Shown here piece by piece: positions 28,635 through 38,276 of a DNA stretch of 46,518 bases (positions are counted from its first letter, which is position 1; the number at the start of each line of letters is the position of its first letter). The stretch comes from an uncultured Hyphomicrobiales bacterium (GTDB lineage Bacteria; Pseudomonadota; Alphaproteobacteria; Rhizobiales; Beijerinckiaceae), in the NCBI GenBank assembly GCA_903824185.1, contig CAIJVU010000048.1, positions 1-46,518 of the forward strand, in the 5' to 3' direction. Below the pieces are notes generated by a model. That model saw only the letters and a program-made list of their open reading frames with translations, was not told the origin of the DNA and did no database searches. A program made the position numbers and the translations under genes.

Positions 28635-28640
28635 ATGTTG

Positions 28641-28668
28641 AAGGCGGCGGAAACGCCGCCTTTTTTTT
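28641..28668 (+). terminator. Intrinsic terminator after tsf
   Basis: A perfect 9-bp stem, AAGGCGGCG (28641-28649) and CGCCGCCTT (28654-28662), closes the stable tetraloop GAAA and is followed by eight T residues (28661-28668). It ends the rpsB-tsf unit. Confidence 0.95.
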
Positions 28669-28695
28669 GACTGACGATCTCTGTTAATGCGCATA
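28667..28695 (+). promoter_or_regulatory. Candidate promoter of pyrH
   Basis: TTGACT (28667-28672) overlaps the end of the tsf terminator and matches five of six -35 bases. A -10-like sequence, GCATAC/CATACA, follows at about 18-19 bases. Start would be a few bases before the pyrH binding site GTGAGAGG. A new promoter is needed here because the terminator precedes it directly, but the -10 is poor. Confidence 0.35.
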
Positions 28696-28714
28696 CAAAA
28701 GTGAGAGGTTCATC

Positions 28715-29428
28715 ATGGCACAGTTCAAGCGTGTTCTTGTTAAATTGTCCGGTGAAGCCCTTTTGGCGGCAGACGGGTTTTGGCTCTCTCCGCAAACCTT
28801 GATGACCTTGGCACATGATTTGGCGGATACCGCACGCAACGGCACCGAAATCGCGGTGGTGATTGGCGGCGGCAATATCATTCGCGGGGCTAAGGTCGGG
28901 GCTGCGGGCTGGATTGACCGCGCCACAGCCGATTCCATGGGCATGTTGGCCACCGTCATGAATTCGCTGGCACTCGAAGGCGCTTTGGAGGCGGCAGGCG
29001 CATCGGCCCGCACCTTGTCGGCGGTTGCCATGCCCACGATTTGCGAAACCTATGCCCGCCAGCCTGCCATGCATCATATGAGCAAGGGGCGGATCACCAT
29101 TTTGGGTGGCGGGACGGGCAGTCCGTTTTTCACAACCGATACGGCGGCGGTTTTGCGGGCCATCGAATTGAAATGCGATGCCGTTTTGAAAGCCACACAG
29201 GTGGACGGCGTCTATTCCGACGACCCCAAGAAAAATCCGCAAGCGGTCCGCTATGACCGCCTGAGCCATGACGAGGCCATCAATCGCGACTTGAAAGTGA
29301 TGGATACGGCGGCCTTTGCCTTGGCACGGGAGAATAAATTGACCATTTTGGTGGGTTCCTGCCATGCCCCGGCGACCATTCGCGGGATTTTGGACGGCAC
29401 CAGCCCTTCCACCCATGTCACACCCTGA
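28715..29428 (+). CDS. pyrH: UMP kinase
   Basis: Phosphorylates UMP to UDP in pyrimidine nucleotide synthesis; a hexameric amino-acid-kinase family enzyme. The 237-residue protein shows the N-terminal phosphate-binding segment RVLVKLSGEALL, VVIGGGNIIRG, the UMP-site stretch DRATADSMGMLATVMNSLAL, LGGGTGSPFFTTDTAAVLRA and the ATP-site sequence KATQVDGVYSDDPKKNP. GTGAGAGG precedes the ATG. pyrH-frr-uppS-cdsA-dxr is a conserved bacterial gene order. Confidence 0.97.
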   Translation: MAQFKRVLVKLSGEALLAADGFWLSPQTLMTLAHDLADTARNGTEIAVVIGGGNIIRGAKVGAAGWIDRATADSMGMLATVMNSLALEGALEAAGASARTLSAVAMPTICETYARQPAMHHMSKGRITILGGGTGSPFFTTDTAAVLRAIELKCDAVLKATQVDGVYSDDPKKNPQAVRYDRLSHDEAINRDLKVMDTAAFALARENKLTILVGSCHAPATIRGILDGTSPSTHVTP

Positions 29429-29462
29429 GCCCGAGGCTCTTGCCAGCCCCGCTTCGGGGGCT
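29427..29462 (+). other. Two hairpins in the pyrH-frr gap
   Basis: GAGCC-CGA-GGCTC (29427-29439) overlaps the pyrH stop. AGCCCC/GGGGCT (29445-29462) follows with a GCTTCG loop. Neither has a T-run, so they may slow or partly terminate transcription, or protect the upstream mRNA, ahead of frr. Confidence 0.45.
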
Positions 29463-29500
29463 TAATGCCTAAAGGTTCAATTTTTCTAGGATCAATGACC

Positions 29501-30055
29501 ATGAGCGCTCCTTTCGATATCGCTGATCTCAAACGCCGCATGCAAGGCGCAGTTCAGGCTTTCCGCAATGATTTGGGAAGCCTGCGGACTGGCCGCGCCT
29601 CTGCCAATATTCTCGATCCGATTGTGGTCGATGCCTATGGCAGCGGCCTGCCTCTCAATCAGGTGGCGACCGTCACTGTGCCTGAGCCGCGCACCATTTC
29701 CATTTCGGTGTGGGATCGCTCCATGGTGTCATCGGTTGAGAAAGCCATTCGTGATTCCGATCTGGGCTTTAACCCCAACACCGAAGGCCAGACCATCCGC
29801 ATTCATATCCCTGAGATGAATGAACAGCGCCGCAAGGAAATGGTGAAAGTCGCGCATAAATATGCCGAGGAGGCGCGTGTCGCCGTTCGCCATGTGCGCC
29901 GCGATGGCATGGACGCCATCAAGAAGCTTGAAAAAGAAATTGGCAAAGACGAAATCGAGCGTCTATCGGATCAAATTCAAAAAGCAACCGATCAGACCAT
30001 CGTTGAAATCGACCAGCTCTTGGCAGGCAAAGAAAAAGAAATCATGCAGGTCTGA
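29501..30055 (+). CDS. frr: Ribosome recycling factor
   Basis: Splits post-termination ribosomes together with EF-G. The 184-residue protein has the expected features: [37 protein letters not shown] at the start of the three-helix domain, the domain II beta segment [15 protein letters not shown], and the C-terminal helix with [32 protein letters not shown]. Starts at 29495 and 29501 are both possible. 29501 has better spacing from TAGGA and begins at the conserved part. Confidence 0.97.
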   Translation: MSAPFDIADLKRRMQGAVQAFRNDLGSLRTGRASANILDPIVVDAYGSGLPLNQVATVTVPEPRTISISVWDRSMVSSVEKAIRDSDLGFNPNTEGQTIRIHIPEMNEQRRKEMVKVAHKYAEEARVAVRHVRRDGMDAIKKLEKEIGKDEIERLSDQIQKATDQTIVEIDQLLAGKEKEIMQV

Positions 30056-30077
30056 GTGGCTTTGAGGAGGCTTGATC

Positions 30078-30854
30078 ATGGTCAAGGATCTTGCCGATCC
30101 CTCCCGTCCTACCGGTCAAGCCTCCGGCTCGCCTTTGATGCCGCGTCATGTCGCCATGATCATGGATGGCAATGGACGCTGGGCCAAGGCGCATGGATTG
30201 CCGCGTCTTGAAGGGCATCGTCGCGGATTGGATGCTTTGCGTAAAACCGTGCGCGCGGTGCTAGCTCGCAATATTCCCTTTCTGACGGTTTATAGTTTTT
30301 CATCCGAAAACTGGCGTCGTCCTCAAGACGAGGTCGCGGAATTGATGGGCCTGTTGCGCCATTTCATCCGGCAAGATGTCAAGGAACTTGCCAGCCAGAA
30401 TGTGAAAATTCGCATCATCGGCAATCGGGATGGATTGCCTTCGGATATTGTGGCTTTGCTGCAAGAGGCAGAGGCCACCACCGCCAGCAATACCAGTCTC
30501 ACTTTAACCGTTGCGTTCAACTATGGGGCGCGCGATGAAATCGTCAGGGCAGCCCGAAAGCTTGCCGCTGATGTTTTGTCAGGTGCCTTGGCTTTGGATG
30601 GCATTGATGAAGAGGTGTTTTCGCATGCGCTTGATACCAGCGCCATCCCCGATCCGGATGTGATTATTCGAACCTCTGGGGAATTGCGGCTTTCCAATTT
30701 TCTGATGTGGCAGGCGGCCTATTCCGAGCTTGTTTTCAGCCCGCTCTGCTGGCCTGATTTCGATGATCATGCGCTGGATGAAGCCTTGCTGGATTACGGG
30801 CGGCGGCAAAGACGGTTTGGCGGTTTGGACGCGGTCGGGGCACAGCCGTCATGA
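30078..30854 (+). CDS. uppS: Isoprenyl transferase (undecaprenyl diphosphate synthase)
   Basis: Cis-prenyltransferase that makes undecaprenyl diphosphate, the lipid carrier for peptidoglycan and O-antigen building blocks. The 258-residue protein carries the catalytic segment [14 protein letters not shown] with the key aspartate, [23 protein letters not shown], and the C-terminal signature [34 protein letters not shown] at 30064-30070 is seven bases before the ATG at 30078. It overlaps cdsA by four bases (ATGA). Confidence 0.96.
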   Translation: MVKDLADPSRPTGQASGSPLMPRHVAMIMDGNGRWAKAHGLPRLEGHRRGLDALRKTVRAVLARNIPFLTVYSFSSENWRRPQDEVAELMGLLRHFIRQDVKELASQNVKIRIIGNRDGLPSDIVALLQEAEATTASNTSLTLTVAFNYGARDEIVRAARKLAADVLSGALALDGIDEEVFSHALDTSAIPDPDVIIRTSGELRLSNFLMWQAAYSELVFSPLCWPDFDDHALDEALLDYGRRQRRFGGLDAVGAQPS

Positions 30855-31708
30855 GTTTATGGATGCCACTGGTCGAAGCCTCGAAAAGCGAATTGTTCAA
30901 GCGCATCGCCTCCGCTTTGGTTTTGGCACCTTTGGCGATTGGCGCGGTCTATTGGGGCGGATTGGCTTTCAGCGCGTTCTGGTATGTTGTGGCCATGCTG
31001 GTGTCTTTTGAATTTTTACGCATGCTCAATAAATGGGGGCAATTATTATGGGGGAGTTGGTTTATCCATCTCTCTGTTTTACTCAGTCTGTATAATCTGA
31101 TTTTTGTTTCCGACTCCCGTATTTTGCTCAATTGCATCGGTCCGGGCTTGTTTGTCTTGTGGCTCTACCATGACCGTTCTTATGGCACACCGGCTGTGTG
31201 GTCGTTGTTGGCAATGTTTTACACAGCTACCGCTTTTCTTGCCCCTGTCTTTGTCATGCAACATCCCGATGGTGGCTTGGTTGCCATTCTGTTTGCCTTC
31301 GCGCTTGTCTGGGGCACCGATGTCGGGGCTTATTTTTTCGGGCGTCATTTCGGCGGCCCCAAACTCGCGCCCATGATCAGTCCGGGCAAAACATGGTCGG
31401 GTTTTGCAGGCGGGCTTTTCACCGGCACGCTTTTGGCTGTGGCTTGGTGCTGGTTGGCGAAAACACAATTTGGTCTCGTGTTTTTCGAAGGGCCGTCGCT
31501 GTGGGTTTTGGCTGCTGTCGGTTCGGTAGTCGGACAGGTGGGTGATTTGTTTGAATCCTTCATCAAGCGTCGACTGGATGTGAAAAACAGCGGCAACCTT
31601 ATTCCGGGGCATGGCGGTGTCATGGACCGGATCGATTCCATTTTGTTTGTGTTTCTGTATCTGGCCCTTGTCCTGTCGCTGGTTGCTTTGGCTGGGCCCT
31701 CTTCATGA
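30851..31708 (+). CDS. cdsA: Phosphatidate cytidylyltransferase
   Basis: Inner-membrane enzyme that makes CDP-diacylglycerol, the precursor of the main phospholipids. The 285-residue protein has about seven or eight hydrophobic helices. It contains [32 protein letters not shown] and the family signature near the C-terminus, [25 protein letters not shown]. Its start overlaps the uppS stop and its stop overlaps the dxr start, both by ATGA, so translation of the three genes is probably coupled. Confidence 0.96.
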   Translation: MSLWMPLVEASKSELFKRIASALVLAPLAIGAVYWGGLAFSAFWYVVAMLVSFEFLRMLNKWGQLLWGSWFIHLSVLLSLYNLIFVSDSRILLNCIGPGLFVLWLYHDRSYGTPAVWSLLAMFYTATAFLAPVFVMQHPDGGLVAILFAFALVWGTDVGAYFFGRHFGGPKLAPMISPGKTWSGFAGGLFTGTLLAVAWCWLAKTQFGLVFFEGPSLWVLAAVGSVVGQVGDLFESFIKRRLDVKNSGNLIPGHGGVMDRIDSILFVFLYLALVLSLVALAGPSS

Positions 31709-32880
31709 AGCGCATTATTATTCTTGGCGCGACAGGGTCCGTCGGACGCACAGTTCTTGATGTCATCGCCCAGCATCCTGACAAATATCAAGTCGAGGCT
31801 TTGGTTGCAGGCCGTGATGTCAATGGGCTCGTCGAACTGGCGCGCCGCTTCAACCCTGCTTTTGTTGCCTTGGCGGATACGCAGTCTGGCTCAGCACTGC
31901 GCGAGGCATTGTCCGGCACCTCTATTGCCAGCGGGGCAGGGCATGACGCGGTGATGGATGCCGCCCAACGCGCGTGCGATCTTGTCGTTGCGGGCATTGT
32001 GGGAACGGCGGGATTGCAACCGACCTTTGCGGCTGTTCGACAAGGACGCACGATTGCTTTGGCCAACAAGGAATGTCTGGTCAGTGCGGGTGCGGCTTTC
32101 ATGGCGGGCGTGCGGACCTATGGCGCACAAATATTGCCGCTTGATTCGGAACATAATGCCTTGTTTCAAATCCTCGAAGGGCATGACCGATCCGCGATCA
32201 CGCAGATGATCCTGACAGCTTCGGGCGGACCCTTTCGCGCTTGGAGCAAAGAGCATATCGATCAGGCAACCCCTGAGCAGGCATTGGCTCATCCCAATTG
32301 GACCATGGGCCCCAAAATCACCATTGATTCCGCGTCCTTGATGAACAAAGGGCTTGAGCTGATCGAGGCGCATCATTTGTTCGGCGTTGCCTCTGACAAA
32401 TTGGATGTGCTCGTTCATCCGCAAAGCATTGTGCATGGACTGGTGTCGTTTCACGACGGTGCGCTTTTGGCGGGGATGGCCGCGCCCGATATGCGCGTTC
32501 CTGCGGCGCATTGCCTGTCTTATCCGCAGCGTCTTGATACAGGCATTGCCGCCCCCGATCTTGCACGGCTTGCCAGCCTGCATTTTGAAACGGCGGATAT
32601 GGAGCGCTTTCCCTGTTTGCGTCTGGCGATGGAGGCCATGCGGCTCAAGGGTGTGATGCCTTGCGTTCTTAATGCCGCAAATGAAGTCGCGGTCGAAGCC
32701 TTCCTTGCCGGTGGCTATCCTTTTGCGGGGATTGCCCGCTTGGTGGCTTCAGTCCTTGAGAAAGCCGCGGCTTGGTCGTCTGACACGGATACGATCGAGG
32801 CCTGTCTGGAGATTGATTGCGAGTCACGCAGGGTGGCGCGCGGCATTTTGGATCGGGAAGCCTCATTTCGGGCACATTAG
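31705..32880 (+). CDS. dxr: 1-deoxy-D-xylulose 5-phosphate reductoisomerase
   Basis: Second step of the non-mevalonate isoprenoid pathway, NADPH-dependent conversion of DXP to MEP. The 391-residue protein has the nucleotide loop ILGATGSVGRTVLDVI (about 6-21), ALANKECLVSAG, the metal and substrate site LPLDSEHNALFQILEG, and the flexible loop TIDSASLMNKGLELIEAHHLF. It provides precursors for UppS, encoded two genes upstream, in the same coupled cluster. Confidence 0.97.
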   Translation: MKRIIILGATGSVGRTVLDVIAQHPDKYQVEALVAGRDVNGLVELARRFNPAFVALADTQSGSALREALSGTSIASGAGHDAVMDAAQRACDLVVAGIVGTAGLQPTFAAVRQGRTIALANKECLVSAGAAFMAGVRTYGAQILPLDSEHNALFQILEGHDRSAITQMILTASGGPFRAWSKEHIDQATPEQALAHPNWTMGPKITIDSASLMNKGLELIEAHHLFGVASDKLDVLVHPQSIVHGLVSFHDGALLAGMAAPDMRVPAAHCLSYPQRLDTGIAAPDLARLASLHFETADMERFPCLRLAMEAMRLKGVMPCVLNAANEVAVEAFLAGGYPFAGIARLVASVLEKAAAWSSDTDTIEACLEIDCESRRVARGILDREASFRAH

Positions 32881-32947
32881 ATTTTCATAATCAAAGCCCT
32901 TGATGTCGTTCACTCGACTTTTTGAAAGAAAACAGGCAAGAAAAAGC

Positions 32948-34069
32948 ATGGACCTGATCTTCGCAATGATTCACACCGCGGCCAGTTACGTCGTGCCCTT
33001 TTTGGCGCTGACTTTGGTGATCGTGTTTGTTCATGAAATGGGACATTTTTTGACCGCCCGCTATTACGGGGTCACGGTCGAGGCCTTTTCCATTGGATTT
33101 GGCAAGGAATTGCTGTTTTGGCATGACAGCTATGGCACGCGCTGGCGCATCGCCCTCATTCCTTTGGGCGGCTATGTGAAATTTGCGGGCGATGCCGATC
33201 CGTCAAGCCGCCCCGATCCCGAAGCAGCTTTGCCCGCCGATGCTCATAGTCTGATGATGCAGCCTGTCTCGGCGCGCGCGGCGATTGTGGCGGCGGGCCC
33301 CTTTGCCAATCTTGTTTTGTCGGCGGTGTTGTTGTCCGGCATCGCCTTTTATTCCGGCTCCCAGCATGTCTTGCCGGTGGTGGAACAGGTTTTGCCCGGT
33401 CAACCCGCGGAGCGGGCGGGCTTGCGTAAAGGCGACCAGATCCTTGCCATTGATGGCGAGGCCATCGAAGATTTTGCCGAGGTGCAGGCCGTGATCGCGG
33501 CCAGCCCCGAAAAATCCCTGCAATTCACCATTGAGCGCAACGGCGCGGAGTTGATCGTGCCGATCACGCCAGCGGCGGTGGAGCGCAAGGGCCTTTTGTC
33601 GATGTTCCCCGTGGGGCGCATCGGAATCCGCATGGCAGCCTCAGCCGATCACGTCAGAACGGTTGAATATGGCCCCATCGAGGCTGTTTTTTACGGCATT
33701 CGCCAGACTTATGTGATGTCTATGGCCAATTTGCAGGGCATTGGCGCCATGATTCTGGGCAGCGGATCCATCAATGATGTGGCGGGGCCGCTGACCATCG
33801 CCGATCTGTCCAAAAAGACGGCGGATGCCGGTTTGGTGCCGTTTTTACGCTGGATTGCCGGGATTTCGATTGCCATTGGCATTGTGAACCTGCTGCCGAT
33901 CCCGATTTTGGATGGCGGGCATCTGGTTTTTTATGCTTGGGAGGCCGTGCGCGGCAAGCCGGTCGAAGAGAAGGTGATGGCCCTTTGCTACCGGTTTGGG
34001 CTGATTATTGTGCTGAGTTTGATGGGTTTGGGCATTTTAAGTGATGTTTTGCGGTCTTTTGGTGGGTAA
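32948..34069 (+). CDS. rseP: Site-2 intramembrane metalloprotease (RseP/MmpA family)
   Basis: Inner-membrane zinc protease that cuts transmembrane segments in envelope-stress and polarity signalling (RseP in Escherichia coli, MmpA in Caulobacter). The 373-residue protein has HEMGH in the first helix (VIVFVHEMGHFLTARYYGV), a PDZ domain at about 120-205, and the second metal motif NLLPIPILDGGHL near residue 320. I begin at ATG 32948; an ATG at 32903 would add 15 charged residues and is possible. It lies between dxr and bamA, a conserved envelope neighbourhood. Confidence 0.93.
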   Translation: MDLIFAMIHTAASYVVPFLALTLVIVFVHEMGHFLTARYYGVTVEAFSIGFGKELLFWHDSYGTRWRIALIPLGGYVKFAGDADPSSRPDPEAALPADAHSLMMQPVSARAAIVAAGPFANLVLSAVLLSGIAFYSGSQHVLPVVEQVLPGQPAERAGLRKGDQILAIDGEAIEDFAEVQAVIAASPEKSLQFTIERNGAELIVPITPAAVERKGLLSMFPVGRIGIRMAASADHVRTVEYGPIEAVFYGIRQTYVMSMANLQGIGAMILGSGSINDVAGPLTIADLSKKTADAGLVPFLRWIAGISIAIGIVNLLPIPILDGGHLVFYAWEAVRGKPVEEKVMALCYRFGLIIVLSLMGLGILSDVLRSFGG

Positions 34070-34231
34070 AACGGGTTTTTGAGGTGTTTTGTTAAACTTG
34101 CATTAAGAATAAATGCGAGTCCTTTTAAATTTGCATGGTGAATGAACCGCTAACCGCTTCCCTCGGCAAAGAAAATTGTCTAGAAGGAGGTTGGAGCAGT
34201 CTGTTCATGGGCTGATGACGGAACGGGAAAA
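34070..34231 (+). promoter_or_regulatory. bamA leader with orphan ribosome site and tiny reading frames
   Basis: The 162-base gap holds a small hairpin GCATT/AATGC (around 34102-34118) and an unusually good ribosome binding sequence AAGGAGG at 34184-34190, which is over 40 bases from the bamA start. Downstream of it are ATG-GGC-TGA (34207-34215) and, sharing the A of that stop, an eight-codon frame at 34215-34241 whose TGA overlaps the in-frame ATG at 34238 inside bamA. I could not place the promoter. Confidence 0.4.
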
Positions 34232-36655
34232 ATGGCAATGAATTTTACACCCCTGAATTTGCGGCAGACACGCAAGGCAGTAACGGCCTTTGTGGGTGCC
34301 TTGGCCTTTTTGGGCGCCTCGGTTTCGGCGATGGCCCAATCGGTGGTCGTGCAGGGCAATAAGCGGGTTGATGCGGATACCATCCGCTCTTACGTCGCTG
34401 ACCAGTCTCCGGAAGCTGCCAAAAAGGATTTGCTGCAAACGGGCCTGTTCGCCAATGTCGAGGTTCGCCGCTCCGGTAACCAGACCATTGTTTCCGTTCG
34501 TGAAAACGAGGTTGTCAACCGCATCGTTTTCGAGGGCAATAAAAAGCTGAAAACCGAAGTGTTGGTGGGCGAGCTGCAGCTGAAAGAGCGCGGCGCCTTT
34601 TCTCAAACCGCTTTGGATAACGATCTGGCCCGCATCCGTGAAATCTATCTGCGCGGCGGTCGCGCCAATGCCACGGTCAATGTCCGTACCGTCACTCTTG
34701 AAAATGGCCGTCTTGATGTCGTCTACACCATCAATGAAGGCGACAAGACCGGTGTGAAAAACCTCGATTTCGTTGGCAATCACGTCTACTCCTCGTCACG
34801 CCTGCGTGACCAGATGACCACGACCGAATCCAACTTCATGTCATGGCTGAAGACGTCGGACGTTTATGATCCCGACCGCATTGCTGCTGACGTTGAATTG
34901 CTGCGTCGTTATTACCTGAAAAACGGTTATGTCGATTTCCGCGTTCTCTCAACCGAAGCGCAGCTGACCGAAGACCGTTCCGGTTACAACATCAAGATTA
35001 CGCTGGAAGAAGGTCCGCAATACAAGATCGGCTCCGTCAATGTCGATTCGCGGATCAATGATGTGCCATCCGCAAGCCTCTTGTCTTTGGCCAAGACCTC
35101 GCCGGGTGATGTCTATTCGGTTGATGCCGTTGATAAGTCCTTGGTTGCCATGACAACCTCCGTGGCCAGCCGTGGCTATGCCTTTGCGCAAGTCCGCCCG
35201 CGCGGTGACCGCAATAAGGAAACCAACACGGTCAACATCGTTTATGTCGTTGAAGAAGGCCCGCGTGTTTACATCGAGCGCATCAATGTGCGCGGCAATG
35301 TGCGCACCAAAGACGAGGTGGTTCGTCGTGAATTCGATGTCGGCGAAGGCGATGCCTATAACAAGGTGATGGTCGACCGCGCGGAACGTCGCTTGAAAAA
35401 TCTCGGTTATTTCAAGACTGTCCGCATCACCAACGAGCCCGGTACAACGCCTGATCGTGTTGTGATCAATGTGGACGTGGAAGATCAACCCACAGGCCAG
35501 TTCTCGATTTCAGCCGGTTACTCAACCGCTGATGGTGTGATCGGCGAAGTGGCTGTGTCTGAATCCAACCTTTTGGGTCGTGGTCAATATGCCCGTGTGT
35601 CCGGTAGCCTTGGTCAATATGCCAATGGTGTCGAATTCAACTTCACCGAACCCTATTTCATGGACCGCCGTCTGGCAGCAGGCTTCGATCTTTTCACGAA
35701 ATATACGGATAACAGCCGTTACTCCTATTACAATGTGCGCAATAGCGGTGGTGCACTGCGTATCGGCTTCGCTTTGACGGAAGATGTCATTGCCCAGATC
35801 CGTTACACGATCTATCAGGCTGACATCAAAATCCCGAATGATGCCAACCATCCTTATGGCGACTGTTCGACCTCGCCTTTGTTAACGACTGTCGGCTCTT
35901 ATGCAGCGGGCATTCCGGATTGTGTGGCCAATGGCGAAGCGTCTGTGGCCATCAAAGAGGCTGCTGGTCAGTCCCTTGTTTCAATGCCGGGCTATACACT
36001 CAGCTACAACACACTTGATAACAACAAGAACCCGCGCTCCGGTATCTATGCTGAAATCCGTCAGGATTTTGCAGGCGCTGGTGGCGATGCCAAATACATT
36101 CGCTCCACCTCTGAAGTTCGCATGTATCGCGAAATCACCGATGACTTCGTGGGTGTCGTGAAGGGCTTGGGCGGCTATGTCTATGGCAATAATCTGCGTG
36201 TGATTGATAACTTCAATCTCGGTCCGGCTTTGGTGCGTGGTTTTGCACCCGGTGGTCTGGGTCCACGCGATACCGCCGTTGATCCCCGTATGAATGCCTT
36301 GGGTGGCACGACCTATTTCGGTGGTAGCACCGAAGTGCAATTCCCGGTCTTTGGCATGCCCAAAGAAGTCGGGATGAAAATGGCCGTGTTTGCGGATGCG
36401 GGCACGCTGTTCGGCTACGAAGGCAAAAAGAACTTTGGCTATCTCTGCGCCAATGCTTTGACGTGTTACGGCGGTGTCGCCTCCTACACCCAATTGCAGG
36501 TGCATGACAGCAAGATGATCCGGTCTTCGGTTGGGACCAGCTTGATTTGGTCCTCGCCTTTGGGCCCGATCCGCTTTGACTTTGCCAAGGCGATTACCAA
36601 AGACACCTATGACCGGACCCAGTTCTTCCGCTTCTCCGGCGGCACGAGCTTCTGA
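34232..36655 (+). CDS. bamA: Outer membrane protein assembly factor BamA
   Basis: Central component of the outer-membrane beta-barrel assembly machine. The 807-residue protein has a signal peptide (helix AVTAFVGALAFLGASVSAMA, predicted cut after about residue 35). Five POTRA domains follow to about residue 430, with repeats such as VVQGNKRVDADTIRSYV and INVRGNVRTKDEVVRREFDVGEGD. A 16-strand barrel comes next, with the loop-6 motif VRGFAPGGLGPRD, and the chain ends in phenylalanine (GGTSF), the barrel recognition signal. The start at 34232 has only a weak site; 34238 is an alternative that overlaps an upstream tiny frame. rseP-bamA-lpxD is a classic order. Confidence 0.97.
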   Translation: MAMNFTPLNLRQTRKAVTAFVGALAFLGASVSAMAQSVVVQGNKRVDADTIRSYVADQSPEAAKKDLLQTGLFANVEVRRSGNQTIVSVRENEVVNRIVFEGNKKLKTEVLVGELQLKERGAFSQTALDNDLARIREIYLRGGRANATVNVRTVTLENGRLDVVYTINEGDKTGVKNLDFVGNHVYSSSRLRDQMTTTESNFMSWLKTSDVYDPDRIAADVELLRRYYLKNGYVDFRVLSTEAQLTEDRSGYNIKITLEEGPQYKIGSVNVDSRINDVPSASLLSLAKTSPGDVYSVDAVDKSLVAMTTSVASRGYAFAQVRPRGDRNKETNTVNIVYVVEEGPRVYIERINVRGNVRTKDEVVRREFDVGEGDAYNKVMVDRAERRLKNLGYFKTVRITNEPGTTPDRVVINVDVEDQPTGQFSISAGYSTADGVIGEVAVSESNLLGRGQYARVSGSLGQYANGVEFNFTEPYFMDRRLAAGFDLFTKYTDNSRYSYYNVRNSGGALRIGFALTEDVIAQIRYTIYQADIKIPNDANHPYGDCSTSPLLTTVGSYAAGIPDCVANGEASVAIKEAAGQSLVSMPGYTLSYNTLDNNKNPRSGIYAEIRQDFAGAGGDAKYIRSTSEVRMYREITDDFVGVVKGLGGYVYGNNLRVIDNFNLGPALVRGFAPGGLGPRDTAVDPRMNALGGTTYFGGSTEVQFPVFGMPKEVGMKMAVFADAGTLFGYEGKKNFGYLCANALTCYGGVASYTQLQVHDSKMIRSSVGTSLIWSSPLGPIRFDFAKAITKDTYDRTQFFRFSGGTSF

Positions 36656-36688
36656 TCCTGTCTCGCTTCCCCTTGCGAGTGTCTCATC

Positions 36689-37810
36689 ATGACTGAAGTC
36701 TGTTTTTTTCGTACGCCAACAGACTTCAGTCTTCAGTCCATTGCGGATCTGATTTCTGTTCCTGTGCCTGCGGGCTTTTCCCCCGCAACGCCGATCAAGG
36801 CGATTGCGCCGCTTGATCAGGCCGGTCAGGGTGATCTCACTTTTCTTGATAATCAGGCCTATGTCTCACAATTCAAAGTGACACAGGCGACCGCTGCTAT
36901 TATCGGCAAAAAACATCAGGATCAAATTCCGTCTCATCTCGCCTGTTTTGTGGTGGATGAGCCTTATCGTGTGTTTGCCCGTATTTCTGCGGCCATGTTT
37001 CCCTCCGCTATGCGTCCGCAACCGGTTTTTGAGGGGGCGGGTATTGCACCGGGTTCCTTTATTCATCCCGAAGCGCGTCTGGAACACGGCGTCACGGTTG
37101 ATCCGGGTGTTGTCATCGGGCCACGGGCTGAGATCGGTTCGGGCACTATTTTATGTGCCGGTGCCATCATCGGTGCCGATGTGCGTTTGGGCCGTCATGT
37201 CACCATTGGCCCTGCGGCCACAGTCACCCATGCGCTGGTGGGCAATGATGTGATCATCCATACCGGTGCGCGGATCGGGCAGGATGGTTTTGGTTTTGCC
37301 ATGGGTCGGCATGGTCATGACAAAGTGCCGCAGGTGGGGCGCGTTATCATTCAGGATCGCGTTGAAATCGGTGCCAATTCCACCATTGATCGCGGCGCCA
37401 ATCGTGACACGATCATTGGAGAAGGCACCAAAATCGATAATCTGGTGCAGATCGCCCATAATGTCGTCATTGGCCGCCATTGCGTCATCGTTGCACAGGT
37501 GGGGATTTCGGGCTCGACCCGTCTGGGTGATTTCGTGGTCATGGGCGGGCAGGCGGGCTCTGTCGGTCATATCACCATCGGGACAGGGGCACAGATTGCC
37601 GGTGCTGCCTCGGTGGCGGGGGATGTTCCCGCGGGCGAGCGCTGGGGGGGCACGCCTGCGCGTCCCTTGCGGCAATGGGGCAAGGAAATTGCCGTGCTGG
37701 CCTCTTTGGCCAAAGCGGGCGGACGCGGCCTTAAATTATTGAAAGCAGGTCCGCAACATGCGGATCAGCAGTCCACAGACAAACCTCTGACCGATCAGGA
37801 GGCACAATGA
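36689..37810 (+). CDS. lpxD: UDP-3-O-(3-hydroxyacyl)glucosamine N-acyltransferase
   Basis: Third step of lipid A synthesis: N-acylation of UDP-3-O-acylglucosamine from acyl-ACP. The 373-residue protein starts with a uridine-binding domain ([17 protein letters not shown] to about 110). A left-handed parallel beta-helix of hexapeptide repeats follows, with the catalytic histidine region in [19 protein letters not shown]. The C-terminal helix carries an extra polar tail (about 345-373). The start is supported by the conserved VCFF N-terminus although the ribosome site is weak and lies beside strong secondary structure. It overlaps fabZ by ATGA. Confidence 0.96.
   Translation: MTEVCFFRTPTDFSLQSIADLISVPVPAGFSPATPIKAIAPLDQAGQGDLTFLDNQAYVSQFKVTQATAAIIGKKHQDQIPSHLACFVVDEPYRVFARISAAMFPSAMRPQPVFEGAGIAPGSFIHPEARLEHGVTVDPGVVIGPRAEIGSGTILCAGAIIGADVRLGRHVTIGPAATVTHALVGNDVIIHTGARIGQDGFGFAMGRHGHDKVPQVGRVIIQDRVEIGANSTIDRGANRDTIIGEGTKIDNLVQIAHNVVIGRHCVIVAQVGISGSTRLGDFVVMGGQAGSVGHITIGTGAQIAGAASVAGDVPAGERWGGTPARPLRQWGKEIAVLASLAKAGGRGLKLLKAGPQHADQQSTDKPLTDQEAQ
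36691..36731 (+). other. Perfect 14-bp inverted repeat at the lpxD start
   Basis: GACTGAAGTCTGTT (36691-36704) and AACAGACTTCAGTC (36718-36731) are exact reverse complements around a 13-base loop. The left arm starts with the G of the lpxD ATG, so both arms are coding. The right arm continues into a tandem CTTCAGT repeat (36725-36738), giving a second pairing register. A weaker CTCGC/GCGAG hairpin (36662-36679) covers the only purine-rich stretch upstream. Folded mRNA should block initiation. Confidence 0.75.
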
Positions 37811-38271
37811 GCGATACGCAACAAACCACATTAGGCAGCGCGGATATCAAGCGCATCATGCAGCTTTTGCCGCATCGCTATCCCTTTTTGCTTGTTGACC
37901 GCATCATTGAAATGAATGGCGACGAGAGCTGCATCGGCATTAAAAATGTCACCATGAACGAGCCGCAATTTACCGGTCATTTTCCAGAACACCCCGTGAT
38001 GCCCGGTGTCATGTTGATTGAGGGCATGGCCCAAACCGCGGGTGCCTTGTGCGTGGCGTCGATGACGGATGGTCGCAAGCCAAAACTCGTTTATTTCATG
38101 ACCATCGACAATGCGAAATTCCGCAAGCCTGTCGAGCCTGGTGACACCGTTGAATTCCATATGAAGAAACTGAAACAGCGCGCCAGCATGTGGTGGTATA
38201 AAGGCACAGCCAAAGTAGCAGGCACGGTGGTCTGCGAAGCCGAAGTCAGCGCCATGCTGGTCTTGGAGTAA
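37807..38271 (+). CDS. fabZ: 3-hydroxyacyl-ACP dehydratase FabZ
   Basis: Dehydrates 3-hydroxyacyl-ACP in fatty acid elongation, competing with LpxA and LpxD for the same acyl chains. The 154-residue hot-dog fold protein has the catalytic histidine in [13 protein letters not shown] and the glutamate in [23 protein letters not shown]. Its position inside the lpx cluster is nearly universal in proteobacteria and allows co-regulation of membrane phospholipid and lipid A synthesis. GATCAGGAGGC provides the binding site, inside the end of lpxD. Confidence 0.97.
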   Translation: MSDTQQTTLGSADIKRIMQLLPHRYPFLLVDRIIEMNGDESCIGIKNVTMNEPQFTGHFPEHPVMPGVMLIEGMAQTAGALCVASMTDGRKPKLVYFMTIDNAKFRKPVEPGDTVEFHMKKLKQRASMWWYKGTAKVAGTVVCEAEVSAMLVLE

Positions 38272-38276
38272 AATTT

